From Monomorium pharaonis (taxonomy: Eukaryota > Arthropoda > Insecta > Hymenoptera > Formicidae), in contig NC_050476.1 of NCBI RefSeq assembly GCF_013373865.1, forward strand, positions 12,489,001 to 12,553,000: a stretch of 64,000 bases of DNA, in the 5' to 3' direction. Numbering within the stretch: position 1 is the first letter of the stretch; the number at the start of each line of letters is the position of its first letter. Below the pieces are notes generated by a model that was not told where the DNA came from, did no database searches, and saw only the letters and a program-made list of their open reading frames with translations. Positions 10,921-21,529 of this stretch are shown in pieces. The position numbers were made by a program, and so were the translations under genes.

Positions 10921-11077
10921 AAAATGTGTGCCGCAAAGGAGTATTACAAAATGAATGACATTTTAATGAAAATTCAATAAAAATATAGTGAACATTCAAC
11001 AAAAAATCATTAATACAATTTAATAAAGAAGTAAATATTTTACTAACATAAAATTGCAAAAAAGGTATTCATCCGAA

Positions 11078-11266
11078 CCACGGTTCCACCTCCAAATGGG
11101 CTGAAATTTTTTGTAATAATATCTTATGCTTAGAAAGTAATGTAAATAACAATTTTTAGTCGAGAAAAGTCCAAAAAAAGTTATAAACAAAAAAGGTTTA
11201 AAAATGTACCATTGGTTTCTGATTAATGTGGAATAAATTTCAGCCCATTTGGAGGTGGAGCCGTGG
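11078..11266. mobile_element. Foldback MITE with 30-bp terminal inverted repeats
   Basis: The left end CCACGGTTCCACCTCCAAAT and right end ATTTGGAGGTGGAGCCGTGG are reverse complements except for one position, and the pairing extends inward (GGGCTGAAATTT). The interior is AT-rich and has no gene. Confidence 0.8.
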
Positions 11267-11486
11267 AAAAATTACCACCAAAAAATTTTAATTAAATTAC
11301 AACAAAAAATATTTTAAGTTAACAAATTAATGATATTACAATTTTTGGTAAAATTTTAATGAAATTGCTGATTAAAATGTTCCAAAATAAAGAAAAATGT
11401 AATTAAATTTTATCAAAATTATGTTGAAATGTTATTAAAACTTTTTTGGCATTTTCAATCAAATTCTAAATAAGTGAATAACGTAC

Positions 11487-11651
11487 TGATCGATACCATC
11501 GATGACATATCCGGATCCTAAGAATCCACAGTAACAACCATATCCTTTGTAAGCTAAAGGATTACATCCTGTAGCGCACACTACCATGTTATAAAGATGT
11601 ATTACTCCCCTTTTGAATCTCGCATGCTCTGTGCTCTTCTTTAAATCAATT
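11487..11651 (-). CDS. Secreted phospholipase A2, calcium-loop exon
   Basis: The exon encodes the propeptide junction and calcium-binding loop of a secreted phospholipase A2. On the minus strand it follows a CATTTCAG acceptor and ends at a GTACGT donor. The peptide contains RFKR, a furin-type site, immediately before GVIHLYNMVVCATGCN, so the mature enzyme would start at that glycine. Next comes YKGYGCYCGFLGSG, the calcium-binding loop of the family. It ends in GIDQ with two bases that join in phase to CCKMHDWCY at 1908. The exon starts in phase 2, which also fits the exon at 27928-27703. Both phospholipase exons are intact, so the gene appears functional despite the transposon-filled intron. 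The signal-peptide exon was not found. Confidence 0.85.
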
Positions 11652-11930
11652 CTGAAATGACATAAGGAAAAAAAAATAGTATTAAACGTTAAAACCAATA
11701 TTCCACATAGCATCTAATGTTACAAGAATATTGGATAATTATTTAGATTAAGGGACACCGCGCCGATGACCTTGATCTTGACATATGTTGTCAAAGACAT
11801 AACCCTGAGTAACATTTCCTTATAACTTAATCGGCGGTCATTGTTCGTTAAAAAGTTTTAACAAAAGAAGTTTAAAAATATTTATATATTGTACCACCTT
11901 TTTTCTTTAAAAAAAACAATTTTTTCTGAA

Positions 11931-12200
11931 AAAATAAATAGCATAGTTAAATAGAGGTAATTATGCTGTAAAACTTTTGTATGAAACACAAACTTTTTTA
12001 TATTTTGTTTAGTTTGCGAGATATATTGAGAAAACACAAAAATGTCTCGACTTTGAAGGGTGGTTTCACCCCTTCAAACCATTTATAAGCACCAACTAAA
12101 GATTTCTAAATTCATGTATTTACCTCCTCTACATTTATGTCATGTTTCATTAAAATCAGAATTTTCGCGTTCGCGAGGTTCCCTTGTCAGTAAATATTTA
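11931..12200. repeat. Dispersed non-coding repeat, copy 1
   Basis: Homologous in the same orientation to 36753-37010. Shared landmarks are AAATAGCATAGTTAAATA, CTTCAAACC, the phrase GCACCAACTAAA and the ending GTTCGCGAGGTTCC. It is AT-rich and non-coding. Confidence 0.7.
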
Positions 12201-12903
12201 TGTCATAAGGTTCTTGGTACAAGTTTGTTATCTATTATATGAAGATGGATAGGGAAGTTACTTTTTAAAAGTAACTAGTTATCATTACTTGTTACTGAAT
12301 CGAAAAGGTAACTGGTTACTGTTACTGTTACTTAAAAAATAATTCGTTTTGTTAATTTTTAATATTAAAAAAGATTTAATATAATAATAAATAAGATTAA
12401 ATAAAAATTTGTTTGTAAAATATTATTTTAAATATTTTTTAATATTAACGAAAATAATGGTAATTATGCACAATAAAGGTAACCTCACCGATTTGAATGA
12501 TCTTAATATACGTTGTCAGGGTCGTTATTCTGAACAATTTTTCCCTATACATGGGGCAAGGAGGGGCTTTTCCCTCTCCTGCACTCAGCCCGGTAGAAGT
12601 ACCCTGGGTAGAAGTGCACAAAAGTACGGTGCGTATATATAAACAATTCAATTATATAGTATAGAGAACGCGTGTGCGGAGGAGGGGCGGAGCTGCACCC
12701 CCTCTCCGTAATTTTTTCTAACTCTAACTCAATCAATTTTATGTTGCTATTTGATTAATGCGAAAATGTTGGAAACGAACAGCGTGTATCTTGTTTGACC
12801 TGGAAAGTTGCAAACCCGTGTGGTACTGTACAAGTGTACTGTACTGTAAAACTTATAAAGCAAGGTCTACCCTATTTGACTCAAGTTTCATAAATACGAT
12901 ACA

Positions 12904-13725
12904 TACAGAGTGCGGCGCCAAAATTTGGACAAATTAAAGATTTTTTTCAAACATAATTTTTATTGCAAAAACAGAAAAGTTTACAAGTTTTTTTTACTAA
13001 ATTGTTTGTAAAGTCATAAAAAACACATTTACTCAATATATCCTCCCACTGCTTGAATGACCGCCTCTATTCTCGATCTGAAACGTTCGCAGGCCCGTTT
13101 TAATGTGTCACAATCCATATCGACAAATGCCGCTTCAATAGCGGCTCTCAATGATGCGACGTTTGGATGTCTGATCTTGTTGATGACCCTTTCTACCACG
13201 CTCCATACATAGATGTTCAAAGGATTTAAATCTGGGCTGTTGGGAGGCCAGAATTCTTTAGACCAAAACATGTCGACGTTGTCCGACAACTAATTTTAAA
13301 CCAAATGAGTGGGCGGGCGCATCGTCCTGCTGGAAAACATACGGCTTTTTAGACGACACAGTTTCCATCCACGGCTTCTGACAACGCGCTCCTTCGAGTG
13401 AGTTTTCCTCGCCGGTGTTGCAAAATTTTCGTTGGACTTCTCCGATTCATTATACTTTGCGACGACATCATACACAGTCGATCCCGGGTACCCGAAGAAC
13501 CGAATGATTTCTGTCACTGAGCGCCCAGCGCGAACACTTTCGGTAATTGTGGCTCTTCGGTTATACTCCGCACTTGGTTTCAATATTATTGCGACTGTTT
13601 CGAGATTATGGCTGTTTAATACATGCGTCAAGCTATTTGGACGCCAATCGTGACCACTACAAGTGGTACGGAACGGGGGGAAATTTCAATTGAATTTTGT
13701 TCGGATTTTGGCGCAGCACCCTGTA
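12904..13725 (-). mobile_element. Internally deleted Tc1/mariner element, 822 bp
   Basis: The ends TACAGAGTGCGGCGCCAAAA and its inverted counterpart TTTTGGCGCAGCACCCTGTA form 20-bp terminal inverted repeats bounded by TA, the target of this superfamily. Intact elements of this type are roughly 1.3 kb, so about a third is missing. It is nested in the larger long-TIR element. Confidence 0.8.
13029..13631 (-). pseudogene. Tc1/mariner superfamily transposase remnant
   Basis: The amino-terminal piece (13631-13296) contains the helix-turn-helix region RRATITESVRAGRSVTEII and STVYDVVAKYN. The carboxy-terminal piece (13289-13029) contains the end of the catalytic core, WPPNSPDLNPLNIYVW, and the tail PNVASLRAAIEAAF with GGYIE at the end. 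The middle of the catalytic domain, with the first two acidic residues, is missing. At the third catalytic position (PLN in place of the usual PLD) Asn replaces Asp. The frames do not join cleanly. It is certainly inactive. Confidence 0.85.
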
Positions 13726-14129
13726 ATATCAGAGCTTTACATAAAGTAAACTACATCCACGTTTGTACAGTAGCCTCTATCCCGGCCAAACATTCTGTAT
13801 ACCATATAATTTTGTGCCTTTTTACAAATTTCATTCCATATTAATCAGAAAACGATGATACATTAAAAAATTTTTTTTACCCTTTTTTTTACACCTTCCC
13901 CTGCACCCCGCCCACGCGTTTTCTGCACTCTACTCTCCATTCTTTTTCAAAACTAATGAAATTGAAGCACGAAATTAAAAAAAAACTTTTTTGTATAACT
14001 CGGAAACTAAGGCCGAGCGGCGATAACACGTATGGAAAAAAGTTGTTCAGAATAATGACCGTGATAACATATATCAAGGTCATTGAAAGCGGTGAGGTCG
14101 CCCTTATTGTGCATAATTACCAAATAATT

Positions 14130-14492
14130 TATTTTAAATTTACAAAATCCCAAAAAATAAAAAAAAACAAAATTTCAAACACTTAAAATGTAGATAAAAT
14201 TTGTAAATAAAAAAGTTTTGGTTATTTAAAAGAGAATGTTGAAAAAAATTGTCTGTACCATTAAAGGACCATGCTTAATCATAAGATGAAAAAAATGTGA
14301 TTTTGAAGGAAAAATGTAATTTTTTTATAAAAAAAAATTTATTTATTCATTTTTTCTTGCAAGAAATTGTTAATATAAATGTACGTATATTAAACAACGT
14401 TCAGAAATTTTTTCATTGTAAAATATTGTAAATTAAAAAAGTTGCAGCCACTTTAAGGAAACTAGGTTTTTCAGCGGTGACTATGATTTCTG
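14130..14492. other. AT-rich stretch, no gene seen
   Basis: Homopolymer-rich AT sequence between two foldback elements. No exon or bounded repeat was recognised. Confidence 0.5.
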
Positions 14493-14715
14493 CAAGCCAA
14501 TTCATCTGAAATAAAAAAATCAAAAAGATTCTATTAGTATATGAATATATCTTGTTCGTGAACCAAGGATTTTTTTATTAAGAAAAGGTCACGTTTTTTT
14601 TTAAACAGTTACCATTTTGTATAAAATTATTTTTTCTAAAAATCGTTGGTTCATGAAAATATATTCATATACTAATAGAATCTTTTGATTTCTTAATTTT
14701 AGATGAATTGGCTTG
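14493..14715. mobile_element. Foldback MITE, about 220 bp
   Basis: The left end CAAGCCAATTCATCT and right end AGATGAATTGGCTTG are reverse complements. Pairing continues with GATTCTATTAGTATATGAAT against its complement, so most of the sequence folds into one hairpin. The interior is non-coding. Confidence 0.8.
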
Positions 14716-15406
14716 GCGAAGAATATGCGTTTGATAAAAAAAAAAGGAAAGAAAACTATTTATCTGCGGATGAACATCTCGCTAAATTTACGACTTTCGC
14801 AATTGTTAGAAGAAAATAAAGATGAAAAACGTAGAAAACTAATTGATGTTTTGTTTTGCGAGTGACATTATGTTTGTGTAACATGCCTAACATGTAACGT
14901 GTATACTTAATTATAATTTGGACATTTGTTTCCAATGACTGAGTGGATGGCAGGTGTGAGAGCAGTGGCTGATGTGTGAGAGGAATAAAGAAGTGAGGAG
15001 GAGGGAATAACAAAGGGGCAGAGGAGAGAACTAGGACGAGAAATGGATATGGATGAGTGAAGGTTTTTTCGAAAGAGAAGTCGCATTCGACATGTAATAT
15101 TTCTAAAACGTTTCATTTAAAATATTACACTTCTACAGCAACATCATAGAAATATTCCATGATTATTTCTGCAACATTTCTGTAATATTTCAATGTCCGC
15201 GATTATTTTAAATGCAACCTTGCTGAAAGATTTCTGCAATATTTCAGTAATATTTTTAAAATTTATTTATGTAAAATATTACAAAAACGTTTTAAAAAAT
15301 ATTTCGGGTGTACATGTCCGTCATTTGCTTGCACCCACATAGCACAAATGTCGTACCGCAATGATGTATTACATACATTGCGACCACCCCAACCATAGTT
15401 ATACCT
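14716..15406. other. Unassigned stretch with ATATTTC-rich palindromic repeats
   Basis: About 15110-15300 consists of variants of TTTCTGCAATATTTCAG and AATATTAC phrases, an AT-rich palindromic repeat. A CCCACATAGCACAAATG phrase near 15336 resembles the end of the MITE at 5987. No gene was recognised. Confidence 0.45.
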
Positions 15407-17411
15407 TGTAACCGCGCTCGCGAGCGACGGCCAACTTCGCCTCCGTCCCTGGTCGCGGCCCTGAGCCGCCCGGGTGTCGGGACGACTGTCTTCTCATAAT
15501 ATTTTCGATGCACTACTTAATTGGGCGCCAGGTACGTTAAGCGTACCACTCTGTCCACGCCAAATCACAAATTAGCGTTACAGTATTGAGATCGCGAAAA
15601 AGACGGGCGTTCGTTAGGCGACCGGGGCGTTAGCGGCTCCGATAGCCAACTACTCAGCCCTAAAATGGCAGAGGGGGAGGTTCGGCGCGGGCGGATGGAA
15701 TCGGGAAGGCGAGAGAGCTATTAAAACAACGTAAATTTAACAATGAGATTAACAAATATATTTAACAGTAAACAATACAAAATTAGACGGCTCTGTTGAG
15801 CGGCAATGGTGACTCGCGCGCGTTACAAGCTGACGACCGCTTAAAATTAAATGTCATGAAAACGGGATAATTAACGAACGGGTTATTTTGCGTACGCGGG
15901 AATTCTCCGACTTGTCTACGCTTTATCCTGCGTCGTTTGGTGGACGCCAAACTCCCGATAGGATAACAGTTTCGCCAAGAGCGATTGGGACGAACAGTAA
16001 CTCCGAGCCCGCGCGGCACGCGACGGACTCGTGCTCTTCCACACGTTACAAGATTCCGCGAGTAATATACGCAATAATTATTGTGAGCTCGCCAACGAGG
16101 CGGTACAAGACAAGGATATGAAAAGAATCGGACGAAAGCGCAATTAACAGAGATTCGCGATACCGATGCGACAGAGTAAATCAGATTTTACTAACAATAA
16201 GTTATAAATGCGCGACAATTCACAGCGCGGTTAATGACAATAACTCGCGACACGACTACAGGACGAAAATACAACTGACTCGGCTGCGGATCGAAACGCA
16301 CACGCAACGTAATTGTAATACGAAACGAACAGCACGGAGCGAATTCACGCGGGCGGGCGCGATCGGGCAAAGCAACGATACTCCAATAAATTCGTGACTC
16401 TAATCTAATGACTACAAGATCGTAATAAATTCGTGACTCTTTCGTCAGTCGCCCAATCGCGAAATCGGTGGCTTTACAATTCTAATACGACGCTCGTCTC
16501 ACCAAACCGGCTCCTTTGTCTCGGCCTCGTCTGGATCGCGGGAGGTTTCCGGCTCCTGCGTCCTTTTACACGATATCTCAGCTCAGGATCTGGATCGCAC
16601 ACGCAATACAATACAACGTGCGCAGCTCGAGTGAGGGATCCTGGATCCTGCGGGGGCCGCTCGGCGACGCGCCCCATCTTGCCTCCGATAAGCCAGGCCC
16701 TTATTGGCCGCGCTATCCAAAATCGATTTTCGCGCAACGCGTAGCGTGCACGCCGTCGCTTGCTGATCGATCCAAGCGCGGTGGTCGATATTGTTGGGCC
16801 CCGCGCACGAGAATTTTTGGCGCTCTCCTCTGCGGCAGATTTCTCTCTCCTTGCCGGGCGCATCCTCCGCCACCGGGACGTTATCTCCTTCTCGACGAGG
16901 ACGTTTACTGATTACAAGCTGTCGCGATCTCCGCCAGAACTTATGCGGGATCGGATTTGAAGTCGCCCCGTCGTGACACCGGCCTCGCGCGCCTTCGCTG
17001 GATCCTAAAAGCGTGATTCGGCGACAGTATCGAAATTCTCGTACGATACAAATTGTAGACAAGATAAGGGCGGTATTACCTGCGGATCCCCGCTAGAAAA
17101 AGATCTTCTGCAAATCCCTCGTTGATCTTGCTTCGCGACTTCCGAAAAGGTCTTTCCGTCGAGATGAGACGCCAGAACTTACAAAATAAATCTCCAGGGC
17201 CACCGTTCTCCGCCACGCTCGCGATGCAGCGCTCGCAAAAATCTTAACGATAAATAAACGGACAACACACAGGACGTCACTCACACAAAAACACGAGATC
17301 ACGCTTTCGCATCCGTTTCCGAACAGGAGGACGCAAGATCCGCGTGATGTTAACGCGTAAGGGCCGATAAGACCCTTGTGACGGACAGCAGCCTGCGGCT
17401 GTCACGTCACA
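15407..17411. mobile_element. Long GC-rich LTR-type insertion, 2005 bp
   Basis: The element begins TGTAACCGCG and ends ACGTCACA, giving TG...CA ends. It is flanked by ACCT at 15403-15406 and 17412-17415. The host reads on as ATAGTTATA on both sides. It is GC-rich throughout and contains no transposon protein or primer-binding site. Near the right end a 35-bp imperfect palindrome runs from TGTGACGGACAGC to CACGTCACA. I interpret it as a very long solo LTR or a non-autonomous LTR element related to the block at 1-1173. Confidence 0.6.
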
Positions 17412-17415
17412 ACCT

Positions 17416-17854
17416 ATAGTTATAATTTAATTAATTTCTACAATCGGAAAAACACAGTCATCCATCTAATTGTCAGTCGATGTTGCCCAGATAACAGAAT
17501 GATGCAAACTTTGCGCAAAGTTTATAGCAAACTCGAGCAAACCTTTACAGCAAAATTACGACAAGATATGTCCTCATAAAGCTCAGTTTTTGCTGGCAAG
17601 GCTTATCGTAAATAGTATAACGCATATTTTATTTAAATAACAGGATAAAACTTGCTAGTAAAGCATAACAGCGTTGTTAAATATACTTTTGCTATAAATG
17701 AAATTTTTTAATTTTCAAAAATTGAGAGGGGAAAGGAAGATTTCGAAAAACATAAAATTTTCAAAAAATTTAATTGCACAGTTTTAAAGTACATTAGAAA
17801 CCATAAAAATTTTGTTAAAAAATTTTTTTATATCTTTTATTGTTTTGACGATAT
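17416..17854. other. AT-rich stretch, no gene seen
   Basis: AT-rich sequence between the long LTR-type element and the truncated Gypsy gag. Nothing recognised. Confidence 0.5.
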
Positions 17855-19200
17855 TTGCTTAGAAAGATAAAAACCGATTTTTCTTCAAGAGTGTTTTCAC
17901 CACTTCAACGGCCGTATGTTTACCGTGGTGCCCTATTTTCCCGCATTTTCGGCATTGTAGTTTGCTTTTGTAATTCTCTCCGACGGGCGTATTATATTTC
18001 GGCTAGGTCGATTTGCGGCCGTTCCTTTTATTCGCTCTTGCGCGCTTGCGACGGCTATTGCTTCTTGAAGCGCTACATATTTGCGCGATCTGATTACGGC
18101 TTTCGTGTCGTCGCTAATCTATCGTGTCGTCCCTATCTGATAATTTTCGAGCGCCTGCTACTGTAGAATGTCTAATATCGCGCGTTTATTTTCAGTCGTA
18201 TAATGTTGTCGGCCTTCTATCATGGACTTATATAAGTCCATTGTTAACTTGTCGGTCCGGAGTCCATATGTTCGCAAATTTTCTCCGGCTTTAAGCGTGT
18301 TAAATTTGATTTGTAAATGCGTGGTACTTTTTTTACTGGCGTAACACGTTTCTAGCTCTTGTTTTAATTGTTCGAAATCGTGGATTTTTTGCGTTTGAAA
18401 GTCTAATGGCACGGCCTTTTAATTTCGTACACAATATGGCTCCTAATAGAGTCACTTTGTCAGTCGGATCAATATTTTCAACTGCGTACGTCATTGCGCT
18501 TAAGAATTCTTGTAGTTTGCTCGCATTTCCGTCGAACTCCGGAATCATGCAACGCGCTTCTTTTAGCGGTAGGAACCCGCGGCCTTTCCGATGTCGGACG
18601 TCATCGTCAAGATCTATGAAGATCGTTTCTTTTCGGCTGGGTCGCGATGGTCGGTAGTCATGGATGCGCTAGGTATGTAATTGCGTTTCTCGCCCCGCGT
18701 CTATATTCGTTTGTAACCGGCGTATTTCTTGAATTATTTCCCGCAGAGTATCTCGGACTTCGTCTCTTTCTCGCGCTACAGCACGGACTGTGCTGCTCGT
18801 GGGGCCGGATTTTTGTTTATTTCCCGTTGTATTTGTTGAATTTCTCGCTCAGCGTCGGCTATGAATTATTGTGCTTCCGATGGTTGTGCTTGTTCGTTGG
18901 TACTCATTTCTTATCTTTCGAGAATTTCTTCGGGGTTAAATATATCGGAATCGTATGAGGTTAATGAAAATTCACCTCGTGAGAATACGCGGCTCGGAGT
19001 TCGGCTAATGTATGGTCTCATCCGTCTGATCTCGCGGTTTTGTCGTGTCGCGTTGTCGAATAGACTAGAGTCAAGACTCACGAAGGGAAATTCTCTCTCG
19101 CGTACGACGTGCTCGGGCAGCTCGTTATCACCTTCGGAGGAGTATTTTATAGCACTACGAACGTTATTTCCTCGCGAAGGGCTTGGGCCGCTTGCCATGC
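17855..19200 (-). pseudogene. Decayed Gag of a Ty3/Gypsy retrotransposon
   Basis: Reading on the minus strand, the amino-terminal part (19198-18911) is a charged linker-like sequence. A capsid-like segment follows at 18548-18158, with IPEFDGNASKLQEFLSA, AILCTKLKGRA and, in a second frame, LQIKFNTLKAGENLRTYG. A zinc knuckle follows near 17954-17916, CRKCGKIGHHGKH, matching CX2CX4H with the final cysteine lost. Several frameshifts and stops separate the blocks. Gag would package element RNA in virus-like particles. The sequence ends soon after the knuckle, with no protease, reverse transcriptase or 3' LTR, so the element is truncated. Confidence 0.75.
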
Positions 19201-19720
19201 AAGATTCAACTCGCAGTAATGTATAGATCGCGCCGCCGGTTCGCTAAATAGCCACGGTTCGTTCCGTATCGGTAAGTTTCTATCTGACATTCGCTATTGT
19301 TAATATATTTTTCGACAACTAGATTACGGGGGGCTTGTGTAATTCGGGTTTTCGGACGCGCTCGCAATAGTTTATTTCGCTTACAAAAGTGATTTTCGGA
19401 CTTACAGTATCGCAGTATATCGCTGCATGTCGTCTGTCGTTTCGCAGCTTGGGCTAATACGTCACGATGCGGTAGGTCGGTGTCTTCTCCGATTACGCCG
19501 CTATCGCTGTTGTGCTGTCCGGTGGAGCTCTAGCTCAATGGCTGCTTTTCTTGCTGGATTTCGAGTCCGCAGATCAGCTGATCGGCTCGACTGCGTTGTG
19601 CAGTATTTTCAACGAATTTCGTTCGCTCTGATCAGCTTCCACTCTTTTCTCAGCTGTTCTCCTTTTGGCTCTGAGTCTGTTAGGGAGTATTTGTCCGTCT
19701 CGGTAGATTTTTCGGCAGTG

Positions 19721-19739
19721 AATCCCACCGCTGCCACCA
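19721..19739 (-). other. Retrotransposon primer-binding site
   Basis: On the minus strand the sequence TGGTGGCAGCGGTGGGATT lies four bases inside the LTR. This is a familiar tRNA-primer site in insect Gypsy elements. It fixes the element's orientation and identifies the adjacent LTR as the 5' one. Confidence 0.75.
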
Positions 19740-19743
19740 GATT

Positions 19744-20242
19744 TGTTGTGCTTCTGATCACGAGACACGGTATCGGGGATCGCTGTTGTAACTCCTCGGG
19801 GTCAGGTTTCAAAGAGATAACGCCGATAGTAGATTAACACTATATATTTACTTTCAACTAATTTACAATACGTTGTTAATTAGTAAATCCTTAACAAAGA
19901 TGTTATGTCGAGCGACACAGGTTCGTCGCTGTATGATATACAAGTAAGCTCATTTGTTATCTTTTCGCAGTGTTTATATACACCAATTTTTGGGCTAGTT
20001 ACCGAGGAAGGTATTGCAGCGGTCATTGGCCTTCGATCAGTGCACTTGCTTAGCCAGCAATTGCTGGTTACGCAGATTCCATCCAAAATCAGGAAATTTT
20101 AGGTGTTGATAATTTTGCAACCGAGTGCATTGCCCGGTGCAACGCCCGGTATGAAGGCCGGGCGGTGTTGCACGCGCGAGGTATCACTTGACACCTTTAT
20201 CGCTTGCGATATTCTTTGTGTGAGTGCATCACATTCACAACA
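19744..20242 (-). mobile_element. 5' LTR of the truncated Gypsy element, about 499 bp
   Basis: On the plus strand it begins TGTTGTGCTTC and ends CATTCACAACA, with TGTTG / CAACA as inverted ends. It abuts the primer-binding site. No second copy was found in the window, so the 3' end of the element has been lost. Confidence 0.65.
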
Positions 20243-20542
20243 CTGATAATATTTATTAATTTGATCTATAATATATATTCCCAATAAAAGAGTTACGTGA
20301 CATCCACGTGGAATCCACGTGATTTACATGAATTACGTGGATGCAGGTTTTTCTACAAGTTATCCACGTGGATGCAATGCTCTTTTTTCATCATTGCGTC
20401 GAATTCTTTCATCTTCGAATTATCTCTTAGATTTTCTGTCGATATATTTGTTAAGAAATATTTATAGAAAATTTACATGGATATTTCGAGAAACGCCGCG
20501 CGCTTGTTTGCCAGTTAGTGCACGGCGCCGTCGACACCCGAC

Positions 20543-20682
20543 GCGCTATATAAAGACCACCCGCAGCACGATTAAGACAAGCAATAATAAGCTTTTTACC
20601 CAATGTGGAAGAAGACTGCCACATAATACTTTTATGATTTACTCATTTTAATTGAGTAAATGATTTGCTACAAGAAAAGTGA
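20543..20682 (+). repeat. Dispersed TATA-containing repeat, copy 1
   Basis: Homologous to 37225-37370 in the same orientation. Shared landmarks are CTATATAAAGACCACCCGC, CACGATTAAGAC, ATGTGGAAGA and TTTATGATTTACTCATTTTA. The TATA box and short downstream region suggest a promoter fragment from an LTR or similar element. Confidence 0.6.
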
Positions 20683-21289
20683 CTTTCACTCTAGTCTGAA
20701 GAAATTACTTATCGAGCGAAAAATTCATTCTTATAAGAAGTGAGATGTCACTCCATTTTCAGTGGCCGTATTTCACTATCGCTTAGAATAAAATTTTTTG
20801 GACTGACGTTTCACTGCAAGAAATTTAGAAAGTATGTTGCGTACACGACCGTGCACGGAAAATATCATAACATTAAAATATACGAATACATTCGTTTAGC
20901 GTACATGGTCTCGAGATTCGTTCGCGACGCATAAACACAGGCATGTGCCTGTTCGAACCTGCACGTGCTTGCACACCGACGATGTCTTGACTGTCTTGAC
21001 TTAGAGACAATGTATCGGGAGAGGGGACGGAAATTTCTAGCAATTGGCCGAAATTGTATAAAAACACATCCCTCGAGGAAGGGACAGTCACTTTCGCTTT
21101 GGCTTTCGAGAAGTGAGTTTCGAACAGTATTCTTTGCAAATCGTATAGTGAACGCAGTTTCCGAACCACGTTGCCTAGCATATTCTCTCAGTTACCACGC
21201 GACACGATCCGACGATCTCGAGCACCACACGCATAACATCAATCGTTAATCACGATCAAAGGTCTACGGACCTCAGGCGTTATCGTGAA

Positions 21290-21456
21290 GCCGTCTCAGG
21301 GCACAAGCCCCCAGGCATTGACGGACATACGCGCAACATCTTACCAAATCGCGGCGACTCAGAGCACAAGTGCTCCCAGGCGTTGTCGTCGCGTAATACT
21401 AACACATTGGCGACTCAGAGCGAAGGTGCTCCCAAGCGTTGTCGCCATTATTATTA
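21290..21456 (+). repeat. Short tandem repeat of about 57 bp
   Basis: Two clear copies and one partial copy of GGCGACTCAGAGC, a GTGCTCCCA motif and GCGTTGTCG. The spacing is about 57 bp. It is non-coding and possibly part of an unrecognised LTR. Confidence 0.6.
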
Positions 21457-21491
21457 AACTCGCGAGCGGATAGATAGACACAATCATTCCG

Positions 21492-21529
<38 letters not shown>

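Larger units (their letters stand above)
12459..14121. mobile_element. Long-TIR foldback element, copy 1, with a nested mariner-type relic
   Basis: The termini GGTAATTATGCACAATAA and TTATTGTGCATAATTACC are perfect reverse complements, and the pairing extends inward for about 100 bp (GATYTTAATATACGTTGTC, TCTGAACAAYTTTTT). The flanks carry AAATAAT at 12452-12458 and 14122-14128, a possible 7-bp target duplication, though the sequence is AT-rich. A further inner palindrome includes CCCCGCCCACGCGTTTTC. Part of the inner left arm (12545-12620) resembles the GC-hairpin core of the 15-bp foldback family. A Tc1/mariner relic is inserted at 12904-13725. A second copy lies at 24990-26860. Confidence 0.75.

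Noticed and set aside
14756..15013. Minus-strand hydrophobic frame considered as the phospholipase signal exon
   Set aside because: No usable donor follows in the required phase and the start context is poor.
16433..17062. Several 100-160 codon frames in the GC-rich block
   Set aside because: They overlap on both strands in several frames, lack domains and lie inside a bounded LTR-type insertion; high G+C lowers stop frequency.
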